Positions 21,886 through 33,879 of a stretch of DNA of 64,000 nt are shown piece by piece. Each line of letters begins with the position of its first letter. Position 1 is the stretch's first letter. The notes under the pieces were generated by a model that saw only the letters and a program-made list of their open reading frames with translations, was not told the DNA's origin and did no database searches. The translations under genes were made by a program, and so were the position numbers. The stretch is from Diphasiastrum complanatum (lineage: Eukaryota > Streptophyta > Lycopodiopsida > Lycopodiales > Lycopodiaceae). The stretch lies in assembly GCA_029204225.1 (NCBI GenBank), contig CM055107.1, positions 2,821,923-2,885,922 of the forward strand, written 5' to 3'.

Positions 21886-22644
21886 TGTTGAAGGGTTGGC
21901 GGATCCCAAGGCCACCCTAACCCTAGTTAATAAGTGAGAGGGATTTGGCATCCTGCGTGTGTAAGTCCAACCCAATGATCACATAGTTATTTGATTAATT
22001 AGAATGTTAATAAAAGGGCTTTAGGCCTTTTTGCGGGACTTTTAATGTCGCGGGGCCTAAATGTCAAGTTAGTGAATAAAGTTGGGTTTCCTTCCAATTT
22101 TGATGGTTCCCACAATTTTTTAAATTTGAATAAAAAGAGAGGCAAGACTGGACCAATAGGATTCAGAGGCCAGGGTCCTCCTCTTTTACTATAAAAAGGG
22201 ACCAACTCGAGTTGCTCCTCATGTTCATTTCCTCATTGCAATAAAGCAGATTGGTTCTCTTTAGAAATGGATTGATGAATGTCCTTGTTTTTCCTCTCTT
22301 TTCCTCCATTTCTCATGCTTTCTTTGGATTTTACTAATTGTTGGATCTGATCATTATTAGGATTGTTATTTCTTATGCCTTTTGTGAGAGAGAAAGGGAG
22401 AGAGAGAAGAGTAAGTTTCTATCATTGTTGTGGATTTAGGGTTAATGGAAGTAGGATTAATGGATGTTAGTGTTAATGCTTAGTGTTAATGGATGTTAGT
22501 GTTAGATCCTCCATTCATGTTGAAATCTGAACTATACTATCGCTCTCATGGGAACGAAGCTCCACGTGACAACTAACCTGTCTCTTTGATGCTAGATTGA
22601 CTAGATCTTGGATTCAGGTTAGGCAAGGAGAGAAACCCACTACA
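21886..22644 (+). repeat. 3' LTR of copy B
   Basis: 759 bp, TGTTGAAGGG...CCACTACA. CCAAT at 22153, TATA box TATAAAAA at 22190-22197, polyadenylation signal AATAAA at 22240-22245, so R lies around 22220-22260. A short direct repeat GTTAATGGATGTTAGTGTTA near 22455-22505 makes it longer than copy A's LTR. It is joined on the right to a minus-strand gag fragment. Confidence 0.85.
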
Positions 22645-23010
22645 TACCCGCACAGATTGCACACCAAACATTTTCTCTGCTAAGAAAAACTTTAGCTTCT
22701 CAACACATTTGTCAATCCTTGCATAATGGTCTTCCAAGGCTTTCAGCTTCGCGTCAAACTGCAGTTGCATCATATCTAGCTGCAATTGCTGCTTCTGGCC
22801 AAGTTTTTCAAACTCGTCCATCAATTCGGTTGTCGCATTGATATTAGTTGATGAAATCGTAGTGGAAGTAATGGTCGTTTGCCCTATGGTATACAACAAC
22901 ATTTCAACATGAGGTTCATCATCTGAATCTTCATTTTCTTCACGAATAGCTTCATCCATTGCCTGCTACAATGTCATGTACTGTTCATGACGTTGAACTC
23001 ACATCTAATA
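22645..23010 (-). pseudogene. gag: Gypsy gag fragment, opposite strand
   Basis: The minus strand reads HEQYMTL, QAMDEAIREE, then a helical segment (MQLQFDAKLKALEDHYARID) and, in a shifted frame, RENVWCAIC, the first zinc-knuckle half. It aligns with the gag at 24708-26330 (RQEQYTTLQEAMEDAIREE ... RRENVWCSVC). It is cut inside the knuckle by the end of copy B's LTR at 22644/22645, which marks the insertion point. Confidence 0.7.
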
Positions 23011-23079
23011 CATTTTGGCAATCCAGCCAAAAATCACACATTTAATGTCTCGTCATTTAAAAGATTATGTTCACATTCC

Positions 23080-23481
23080 TGTTATGGCCATATTCGATTA
23101 AAGACCTGGAATAGTCCTAATATGGTAGATCGGCCCTCCAGTACTCAAGATTATTGGTCATGCCGTGATTTAGTTCCATGTCAAGGCCTGTTTGTGACTA
23201 ATTACCTTGAGAGGACCCAGACACTCTAATTGAGACATATGGAGTATTGCATGCCTGTGTGACGGATATAGGCAGAAGGACTGCATGAAGAGATATGATC
23301 TATTTATAGTTGACCTGCATGGGGGTTGCATGGTTTCATGCACAGGACTCTACTCTCTATATAATGAGGTGGGGATTCTCCCGTCGAGATATTGGGTTTA
23401 GGTTACTAGTTTTGGCTCCATAGTCTCTCTTATTGTGTTCTCCTATCCTCATCTTAGAGGCAATCCTTTAGGGTCTTTACA
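23080..23481 (+). repeat. Ty1/copia 5' LTR
   Basis: TGTTATGGCC at 23080 to GGTCTTTACA at 23481 (402 bp), directly followed by an initiator-Met primer-binding site, so this is a 5' LTR. TATA box TATATAA at 23358-23364. The left boundary is inferred from the TG dinucleotide and is less sure than the right. Confidence 0.7.
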
Positions 23482-23482
23482 T

Positions 23483-23494
23483 TGGTATCAGAGC
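23483..23494 (+). promoter_or_regulatory. Primer-binding site for initiator Met-tRNA
   Basis: TGGTATCAGAGC, complementary to the 3' end of plant initiator Met-tRNA, lies two bases after the LTR. It is the standard Ty1/copia minus-strand primer site. Confidence 0.9.
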
Positions 23495-23820
23495 CCGGCT
23501 AAGATGCGGTCTTGGATAGGAGTGGAGGCAAGCTCTACATGGGATTGGAAGATCAAAGCACTTGGAGTTACATCCCGGTTTGGAGCGTTGAATTCTCAAA
23601 GGAGGTTTGGAATTGAATTTGTTAATTCTTGGAGCTCTTCAAGATTGTTGGTAACATGCTTAATGTCATGTTTTAATTTTGAAAGAGAAGCTGAGAATTA
23701 GTCTTGTGTTCATTCTGAATTTTCTGGTTTTTGAGGAGATTTCCAATTCATGCTGAATGATTTGCATTCGTGTGGCTTGTTTTCTTTTAACTACTTCTCA
23801 ATCAGAACATCCTTTCAAAG

Positions 23821-24707
23821 GATGGCAAAGCAGTATCCATTGTCTCTATGAATCTAAAAGATTCAAAAATAGCTCATGTAGCAAACTGTTCTAGTTTCAA
23901 AGAAGCATGGGACATTCTTACTAGTTTGTATGAAATGACATATGTATCAACTCGTCTCCTTGTAAGAAAGAAGTTCATGACATTGTCACTCAAGATGAGT
24001 GAAGGGACGTCATTCACTGATAATCTGAACAAATTCAACAACTGCTTAACCAGCTAGCTGCAATTACGTTCGTTAGTGTCGGATGAAGACTCTAACATGT
24101 CTCTTCTATCTAGTCTTTCTCCCTCTTACAACAACTTAGTATTGCTTTTGAGCAATACTCTTGACCTGTCTCTACAGAAGTTGACAACAAGTTTATTGCA
24201 GGAAGAAGTAAGAAGAAGAAAGCTATCAATGTTGAATATGAAGACAGTCGCCCTCTATTCAAGTAAGCAACAGTCGTGAAAGAAGAAAACTTCAAAGGAC
24301 AAGAAGACTAAAACTGAGCAGATAAAACCAGCAGCAAAAATAACAACACGATCGACAACATCAAAATTCGAAAACCAAGCTCTTCTACAAGTACTACAAG
24401 AGAACCAACCATGACGTCAATGACTGTTGAGTTCTCAAGCACAACGAAGCAAAGAAGAAGATGCAACAACAGGATGGGAGATCTAATTCTGCTAGGACCT
24501 CTCATGAAGACACGACATTGTTGATGGTACAAGATCAACAAAGTAGAGATCCCCTGCTATATATAATATCTCGATTTTGATGCTTCTCAAGACATGACTC
24601 CATGTAAATTCCTATTCAAAGAACTCACACTAGCAAATTCAAAGTACATGTACTTCGGTGACTCAAGTACACATCAGATCGAAGGCCAAGGATCTATATG
24701 CCTTCAT
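23821..24707 (+). pseudogene. gag: Ty1/copia gag to start of protease, truncated
   Basis: Copia Gag (UBN2-type) is visible in SFKEAWDILTSLYE, STRLLVRKKFMTLSLKM and LLSSLSPSYNNLVLLLSN. A decayed zinc knuckle (NHDVNDC) follows, then the protease border (QDMTPCKFLF). Several stops occur (e.g. 24055, 24279). The piece ends at about 24707 against a minus-strand gypsy gag. The same words occur in the minus-strand copia at 48257-50700 (NHDIKDYRILKHNE; MTPCKDLS), so these are one family. Confidence 0.75.
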
Positions 24708-26330
24708 ATCTTCTGTGCTCGCGTAACAGCTAACATAGGAGCATAGTCGTGTCGTCCTTTCGAAGACATCCTTGCTGGAACTGCTGATTGTTGTATGGCA
24801 ATGAGGTTAAGAGGTGCACTGGTTCCAGGTTTAAATGGACAATTCTTGAAACAATGTCCATAATCGCAATCCCGACAGGAGGTTGTATATTGTCCTTTGT
24901 TGGGACATTCTGCAATTCTGTGTCCCTCGCCGCACCCGTAGCGACCGTAATTTCTTCCACCTTGACGTTGAGTTTGAACTGCATAGGCTGATACATATTC
25001 ATTCATGACAGGATCAATAAATGGTTCATCTGGTCCATACCACTATTGTTGCTCAGGTTGAGGTGACATTTGCAATTCTTGTTCTACTGCTGTCAGGTTT
25101 ACATGGACCACTTGTTGATTGGCTGGCCCTGGTGGAGCAGGTAAGGCCATGCGTTGTAATTGATTGGGTGCGCCGTACCTTGGTGCCGCGTTAGATGCCC
25201 CTTGATGGTAAGGATAATAAGTTTGATAGGGACTTCTCTTCTGTTGAACAGCCCTGTGGTTAAACGGGCAAAATGCCATATCGTGCGATGTTGCATTGCA
25301 CAGATGGCAAAATCTATGTGTCAGTCTCAGATTTTGCTTTAAGTCTGGACACTCGTTCACTGTATGGTTTTGCGTGCATACTGAACACCATACATTTTCT
25401 CGTCGAGGATACTGCAGCTGGGTTGGTTCCGGTTGATGTGGAGTTACTGCTACAGTTCCTTGTAAGGCCTTCAGTTTCTGGTCAAACTGCGCCGTAAGTT
25501 GCTCCATCTACTATTTGTGTAATTTTGTCATTTGCTCCAACAACAGTTCTGTGGATAGAGCAGATGCGTTTGATGATGATGATGCAATCGAGGGAGTAGG
25601 AGTGTGGGTGGAAGGATATTCATTGTCAGATCCCTCATCCTCTTCCCTGATGGCATCTTCCATAGCTTCTTGCAGAGTAGTGTACTGCTCCTGTCTTTTC
25701 AGTTCTCTTCTGATACTTCGTGGTAACCCGGCTAGGAACCACATGATCACCGCATGATCGGGAGTCAGGGCTGCACTGCATTCGGATCGTAGATGTTTGA
25801 CCCGTTCAATATAATCTCGGACCCTTTCTCGTTTTTCCATCTTGACTTTGCTTAGCAGGAGAAACGGGTTTTCCAGGAACTTTCTTGATTTAAAGCGCAT
25901 AATGAAAGCCGCTTTAACCGCTTCCCAGGTGGATTTCTCTTCCTCTGACAGGTGGAAAAACCAATCCTAAGCCACTACAAGTAAGGACATAGGGAATAGC
26001 ATCAGCTTCTCCGCAAGTGTCCATTGGCCATGGATTTCACAAGCTTGCTCGTAGATCTGGAGGAATCGGATGGGATCTGAGGATCCATTGTATTTTGGTA
26101 TCTCCATCCGTGGTGCTCTCTGAACTGCATGCAAGGGTGTGATAGGTATAGGTTGGCCCATTGGATCCGTTGTGCTGGTTCCGGTTCTGCCTCTTGTCGC
26201 ACAGCTGCTAATCTGGAAAGGTGTGGTGCCTGATTTGCTATCCTTCGTGCTATTGATCATCTCGATCTCAGATTCATCCGATGGTGGGTTTCAAAGTGAT
26301 TGGATCTCGCCTATACAATAGGATGCAGTC
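24708..26330 (-). pseudogene. gag: Nearly complete Ty3/gypsy Gag with four zinc knuckles
   Basis: Read on the minus strand. N-terminal part from MINSTKDS (26260), then capsid-type domain (RMEIPKYNGSSDPIRFLQIYE, STWEAVKAAFIMRFKSRKFL, RVRDYIERVKHLRSEC, IMWFLAGLPRSIRREL). A Ser-rich linker follows. Then come zinc knuckles CSVCTQNHTVNEC (about 25349-25387), CHLCNATSHDMAFC (about 25267-25308), a degenerate one ending CGEGHRIAEC (first Cys lost) and CRDCDYGHCFKNC (about 24838-24875). It ends at VTRAQK. Only three in-frame stops (about 25967, 25509, 25047) and no frameshift are seen. Three of the four knuckles have CX2CX3HX4C spacing. It packages element RNA. Confidence 0.85.
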
Positions 26331-27066
26331 TGGATCTTCAAGGATCTGATCGATCTGATCGGTCGAAATGAATTTTAGGCCTTTTGCGGTGGTTTTTCCT
26401 TGATAACTTTTTTTTTCTTGTACATCAACCTGAGATTTTGATAGTAGCTGGATATGATGCAGATCTTTCCACTGATCTAGTTTTGCATGATGAATCATCA
26501 TATGACAAAGCACCTTCACACATGTGGGATTAGAGGGATGATCAAAAACATGAGCTCCCACTTATTGTATATATAGAGCCACATTTGGCCATAATCAATG
26601 TGAGACACCAATCTTGGTTTTGGAAGCAATTTAGAGTGATTCTCTCCATTTGACTACATTTGTTTTGATTGTTTTGAGATTATATCAATGTGTACTTGAT
26701 TTTCAGGTTGGAGTCCGTACTCAGACAGTGTTTCACACATGTGAAACCATAAAGTAGACTTACCTTCAATTAATGATTGTTCTTGTTAGGATTTTGTGTC
26801 TAGAATTGATCTAGATTGATCTTAATCTCAAGTAGATTGATAGATCAAGTAATCTGACAACCAATCCCTCTTGAGGATCAGATTAGGATCCACTCTTGGT
26901 CTTTTTGTACTTTTTGCACACCTTCTGCCTGGGTTGGCATTGTTAAATCAAGAAGACATCTAACGAATGCCTTTAAGCCTAGTAACAGGCAGAAACGGTT
27001 CCGAAGAAGTAGAAAGAATCAGAGAAACGAGTAAACAACAGGTCCTCTAGAGCAGGGGATCTGTCA
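26331..27066. other. LTR/leader-like DNA with G-box-like palindromes
   Basis: CACACATGTG occurs at 26517-26526 and the palindrome TTTCACACATGTGAAA at about 26732-26745. The segment 26760-26890 (GATTGTTCTTG..., AGATTGATAGATCAAGTAA) resembles 54565-54680 next to another CACACGTGTG. So this is probably part of the same LTR/leader family as the solo LTR at 4492. A minus-strand open frame at 26274-26561 has no recognised function. Confidence 0.45.
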
Positions 27067-28079
<1,013 letters not shown>

Positions 28080-29145
28080 TCAATAAACTTTAAGTACAGA
28101 AAGCTTTGATCTAAACTTATCAAACTTTTCTCCAACAAGTGGCTTAGTGAAAATATCAGCTAGTTGTTCTTATGTGCTACAATGAACAACATGAATTTCA
28201 CGACTCAGCAGCCTCTCACGTATAAAGTAATACTGAATCTCAATGTGTTTAGTTCTCACATGGAACACTGGATTCTTTGCTAGTTGAATGCCACTCTGAT
28301 TGTCGCTATGTAATGTCATGGGAATTTTCTGCCTCATGCCAACTTCTTCCAAGATTTGTCTCAACCATATAGCTTCTAGTGCTGCACTACACATTGCCTT
28401 ATACTCTACTTCTGTGGTGGATAGAGCAATTATACTTTGCTTTTTACTAGACCAAGAAAAGCAACTACCACAAACTTGGAATACATACCCTGTGGTGAAT
28501 CTACGATCATCATAGTCACCTCCCCAATCCGCATCCACATAGCCACGCAGCTCAGATAAACCATCATGCTTCCTGTAAATCAAGCCATAATCTGAAGTGC
28601 CTTTCCCATAACGCAAAATGCGTTTAGCTGTCTTCCAATGCGTTTTCGTAGGTGCTGCCATAAACTGACTTACAATGCCAACAACATAGCATATATCTAG
28701 TCTAGTCATGGTAAGGTAAATCAAGCTCCCTACTAACTATCTATACAACATAGCATCAAATGACAGTGATTCATCAAGCTTAGAAAGTTTTTTGCATGGT
28801 TCAATAGGAGTATTTACTAGTTTGCAATCCTGCAACCTAAACCTGTGCAGCAACTCTTTGACATACTTCATCTGTGTTAAACCCACTTCGTGTCCTTTTT
28901 GCCACACCTCTACTCCAAGGCAATAATGCATCATGCTGAGATCTGTCATCTGGAATTGTTCCATGAGGTCTTTCTTGATCATGTCTATCATCTCTTGATT
29001 ATTTCCCGAAATAATCAAGTCACCAACATAAAAAACAATCAAAGCAACCATACCATCAAAGCATAAGAAATATAGATTTGGATCAAAATGTGTTCTCACC
29101 ATGCCCTTTGAACGAAAGTAGGCATCAATCCTGCTATACCAGACA
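28080..29145 (-). pseudogene. Ty1/copia RT 3' half and RNase H, inverted piece
   Basis: Minus strand from HVWYSRIDAYFRSKG (29141) through the RT palm (VALIVFYVGDLIISG; the usual YVDD reads YVGD, a lost catalytic Asp), ending LQDCKLVNTPIEPCKKLSK. After a stop (about 28737) RNase H follows: MIYLTMTRLDICYVVG, GYVDADWGGDYDDRR, STTEVEYKAMCSA, HSDNQSGIQLAKNP. The typical copia end DIFTKPLVGEKFDKFR lies at about 28105-28155. Its start duplicates in inverted form the last ~90 bp of the plus-strand piece at 30826-30918. Confidence 0.85.
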
Positions 29146-29159
29146 TGTGACCACTTGAA

Positions 29160-30918
29160 ATTGATGTGCAAATCATGTGTATTTGGAAGCAACATCGAGA
29201 GAAGTTCAATAAAGGTGGTGTTGCAAGTGCAAAGAACATCCTGGATCTAATCCACATAGATTTATGCGGGCCTATGAGGACCATGTCCTTAGGTAAAGCC
29301 TTCTATTTCATGACCTTTATTGATGATATGTCATGTAAGACGTTGATCTACTTCTTGAAGAAGAAATCAGATGCATTTGACGACTTCAAGAGCTTCAAAG
29401 CATTGGTCGAAAATCAGAGAGGTAGGAAGATCAAAGTCCTAAGATCAAATAGTGGAGGTGAGTACAAGTCTAATGACTTCAATGATCTTTGTGATCAATG
29501 TGGGATTAAAAGACAATTTATGCAAGCTCATACTCCTGCTCTCAATGGTGTAGTTGAGCGCAAGAATCGTACGATTGTGGAAAGTGCCAGATCTATGCTA
29601 GCTGAGATGAAACTACCAAAAGATTTTTGGTCAGAAGCATGCAGTACGACAGTCTATCTTCAAAATAGAAGTCCTACCATTGCCATACCAAACACCTGAG
29701 GAAGCATTCACGAAGAAGAAGCCAAAGGTGAACCATTTGCGAATCTTTGGATGTAAGGCCTTTGTACACATTCCTAAGGAAGAGAGACGTAAACTTGATG
29801 TAAAAGCTATCAAGTGTATATTCCTAGGATATGATGATCGTGTGAAAGGCTATAGATGTTTTGATCCAGTGGAAAACAAAATCCATATAAGCCGTGATGT
29901 TATCTTTGATGAATCCAAGATGTATGAAGACGAGGATGCTGAGAAGATAGATACATCTAGTGGGAAAGACGGTATAGTGAGGATACCACCTGATGATGAT
30001 CCATTCATTGACCTTCCAAGTGATGAAAATGAGGATGCATCTCAAGATACTACTACTCAACCTCAACAGATAGGTTGGAGGGGTAGAGATAAACCTTTTG
30101 GTGCAAGAAGGATTGAGATTGCAGGTGACAAAAACAAGGAGAAGGATGTACCATGGGATACATTTTCACCAGGAAGTCGATCACCTAACAGGAAGCTCCC
30201 TAAGAGGTTTGAGAGACTGTTGGAGAGCCGTGACATGGATGACTTTCCAGGATCATCTAGCCAGGGAGAGCTACGAAGATCAACAAGAGAAAGGACACAA
30301 CCTAAAAGGTATAAAGCAAATTATGCTCTCTTATATAGCATTATTCAAAGCAAAGAACCTTCGACTTATGGTGAAGCGAAGGATGATGACATTTGGGTCA
30401 AGGCCATGGGAGAGGAGATGCAGTCAATTGCTAAGCATAGCACATGGGACTTAGTAGAACCACTAGTTGGCAAGAAACCCATTGGTTGCAAATGGGTATA
30501 CAGGACTAAGTACCATTGGATGGAAGTATAGCAAAGCACAAAGCAAGATTGGTGATCAAAGGGTATGCACAAAGTAAAGGCATCGACTATGAGGAGACCT
30601 TTGCGCCAGTATGTAAGTGGAATACTCTACATCTACTTGTTGCTTTAGCTTCACATTTTGGTTGGCCTTTGCATCAGATGGATATAAAATCTGCTTTTCT
30701 AAATGGTGAGTTAGAAGAAGAGGTGTTCATGGATCAACCTGAAGGCTTTGTAGCAAAGGGACAGGAAAATAAAGTATGTCGCTTGAAGAAAGCGCTTTAC
30801 GGTCTTAAACAGGCACCACGTGCGTGGTATAGCAGGATTGATGCCTACTTTTGTTCAAAGAGAATGGTGAGAACACATTCTGATCCAAATCTATATGTCT
30901 TATGCTTTAATGGTATGT
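29160..30918 (+). pseudogene. Ty1/copia integrase and RT 5' half
   Basis: Plus strand: zinc-binding end (KQHREKFNKGG), integrase core with D (LDLIHIDLCGPM), D (LRSNSGGEYKS, the usual DNGGE reads SNSGGE) and E (GVVERKNRTIVESARSML). A 1-bp shift near 29690 leads to the integrase C-terminal region (RIFGCKAFVHIPKEER) and linker, then RT (WDLVEPLVGKKPIGCKWVYR). A frameshift near 30510 separates KHKARLVIKGYAQ, MDIKSAFLNGELEEEVF and KKALYGLKQAPRAWYSR. It stops at FNGM (30915), exactly where the inverted piece at 28080-29145 continues the protein. Confidence 0.85.
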
Positions 30919-31000
30919 TTAATAATTAAATAATCCATGTTATCAAGTGCAAATCAAACTTAAATGACATATACAAATCAAATAAACAATTTATATGACA

Positions 31001-31400
31001 ACATACTTGAATGCTCGAATTCTTTTTTTCTGATTGTCGCTATGTGTAGATAAGTCATCAATATTCTTCATCGGTACTCTCTTTCTTTCCTCTTCATCAT
31101 TGCCTTATTGATAACTTTTATATCAACAACAGATTTTAAACTCTCGGATTGCAACTTTTCCATGGATTCTAACATTTCTTGGTTTGATCCCCGAAGAGTA
31201 GTGACTGTAGCATTCAACTATGACATAGCATTCTTCAGTGCATTGTTGTCAGCACTAGTGTGTTGCACATAATGAAGCAATTGCTGATTTGCACGTTGCA
31301 ATTGTTGATTAGCAAACTATAATTGTTGATTAAGACAAGATATGCTATGCATTCCAATATCACGCAACCTGACAATATGCAAGTAATCTACTATTTCCTT
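31001..31400 (-). pseudogene. Gln-rich coiled-coil fragment, unknown
   Basis: On the minus strand a frame with two stops reads FANQQLQRANQQLLHYVQHT, then SNQEMLESMEKLQSESLKS and a basic end (MMKRKERVPMKN). Heptad-like Leu/Gln spacing suggests a coiled coil. Plant CACTA-type accessory proteins can look like this, but no diagnostic domain is present. The plus-strand copia fragment ends ~80 bp away. Confidence 0.35.
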
Positions 31401-32099
31401 CACATACATATATGAGAAGATGAGTTACGGACTTAAAATCTGGACACAAATTGGTAGCTGAATCATTAGGATAAATTGATCCATCCACCCACAAATCTAT
31501 ATTCATATGATTATTCATTCTCATTCTCTAACTATTGCAGCAACATTCTCTACAACTTTCGCATTTTTCTTAATAATTGGAGTGCATTCCATCGGAAGAG
31601 CAACATGCAAATGGAACATTGCCACTGCTAAAAGCTACAATCATGTAAATGCATCAAACTACAATAAATCAATATGATTAGATCTAGTATACCTTACTTT
31701 TGTAATGTTTATGTCGCATTGAAAAATCGTCCCGCCTCATATTTCACTATAAGCATGCAGTGATTTCAAAAGTTCTGGCACTCCTGCTTCAGTTTTTGCA
31801 TGGAGCACACGAAGATTTTCAGTCTTAAAGCTCTAGTCCCGAATTTTGGAAAGAGCATGAAGAGAAGTTATTACATCTCATGCTTAACTAGCTATTGTCT
31901 GAAGTTAACCATACTTGTTAAACGTCGGACAAGGCCGGAAACTCGAAAAACGACGACCAGAAGTTACAGATTTGCATTATCTCTCTACATAACCTCTCTC
32001 TAAAGTGAATTTCTTAAAGGGCCCATTTTGAGCCCATATTTTCCCTAATGCATGTACGTAAGTCCCGTTAAAAATGTCACTTCCAACTTGATGTACTTA
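31401..32099. other. No gene recognised
   Basis: AT-rich DNA. The plus-strand frame at 31800-32003 shows no family. Nothing supported. Confidence 0.5.
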
Positions 32100-32530
32100 G
32101 TTGATCTTGAGATAATTGATTTTTGATAGGATCTCACACGTGTGGATGTGTGAAAGGATGTACATAAGTTACTTTTATAAAGTTAGATTGATTTTAGTTA
32201 GATCTACACAAGTGTGAAATTAACCTATGAGTAGAATCTTGGAAAAAGTCATTTTGGTCAAACTTTATATAAATAGATTGCACTTCCATGTGAATGAGGT
32301 ATTACTCACACATGTCAAGATGCCATTCACACATGTGGATAAGATTGTAGATGATAAGATTAAAAGATTCTATTATATCCTATTTATAGGGAATATTCCT
32401 ATAATTGTGGAAGACTAGCTTTTTTGTTTTCTAGCTAAAGAGAATAGTCAACTTTGGGAAATGAGCATATATGGCTCCCATTGGTGGATCTGGATGACTA
32501 GGCACTCTTCACACGTGTGAAGGCTTGCTG
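32100..32530 (+). repeat. LTR-like segment with repeated G-box palindromes
   Basis: CACACGTGTG at 32135 and 32510, CACAAGTGTG at 32207, CACACATGTG variants near 32307 and 32328. It ends GTGTGAAGGCTTGCTGGAAA, very like GTGTGAACTTGCTGGAAA at 43597-43614. Probably another LTR copy of the family of 4492-5335; borders uncertain. Confidence 0.5.
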
Positions 32531-32842
32531 GAAAGTACACAACTCGTGGATATCATTTCAGGTAACTTCAGCTGTCCCAATATCATTAACACAACTTTTT
32601 TTCCACCACTAGCCCCACCATTTACTGCCACATCCACCCCTTCATTCACACTTAGCACGGGCTTTGATTCCACTATCCCACGAAAGCCCTCACCTGTACA
32701 CTCTTCCGCCTCACTGGACTCTACGGTCAATGTAGACGATTTTCCACTACAATTACTAACACAAACCATGTCCACAACCGTCACAACTAATCTCATCCAC
32801 ACTTCCCCGACACATATCTATTTCCACTCGACCTTGGACTGA

Positions 32843-33518
<676 letters not shown>

Positions 33519-33879
33519 GGATTCTTCCTTGTTATTAATTACCTTGTCTTACTATCTAGCATACAGACCAATGCATACATATAGTCTCTCAAAAAATATA
33601 AGGTTTTTGACTTACCTAAGCTTCAATAACCTTAAAAAAGCTTTCTTTTAAGAAGTAAAAAAACTCAAGTTTGATTTTTTTTTTTTAAATTAAAAAGCCT
33701 AATGGAGGAAAATGACTCTTTTCACCTAAAAGTGACCTTCCAAGAAACCTTACAAGAAGCCATTATATAGTCATGCAGTCTCTACACCTGTTCCTCACAA
33801 TACTTCGAAGAGCTCTCTGCTTCTTACACACTACTGATGCGCCCTACCGGTTAAGATTTATCTTGAGTTTGTTAAGAAA

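Larger units (their letters stand above)
13046..22644 (+). mobile_element. Ty3/gypsy retrotransposon copy B, 5'-truncated, with accessory ORF
   Basis: Order: gag C-terminus, protease, RT, RNase H, integrase, 0.81-kb spacer, accessory ORF, polypurine tract, 3' LTR. It is the most complete copy of the family in the window (9.6 kb), but it starts inside gag and has no 5' LTR. All genes carry stops or frameshifts. Both flanks (12784-13045 and 22645-23010) are minus-strand gypsy sequence, suggesting that it lies inside an opposite-orientation element. Confidence 0.9.

Noticed and set aside
32509-32842. Overlapping open frames on both strands
   Set aside because: Ser/Thr/Pro-rich composition, no ATG-start support, no conserved domain; it sits next to LTR-like DNA.
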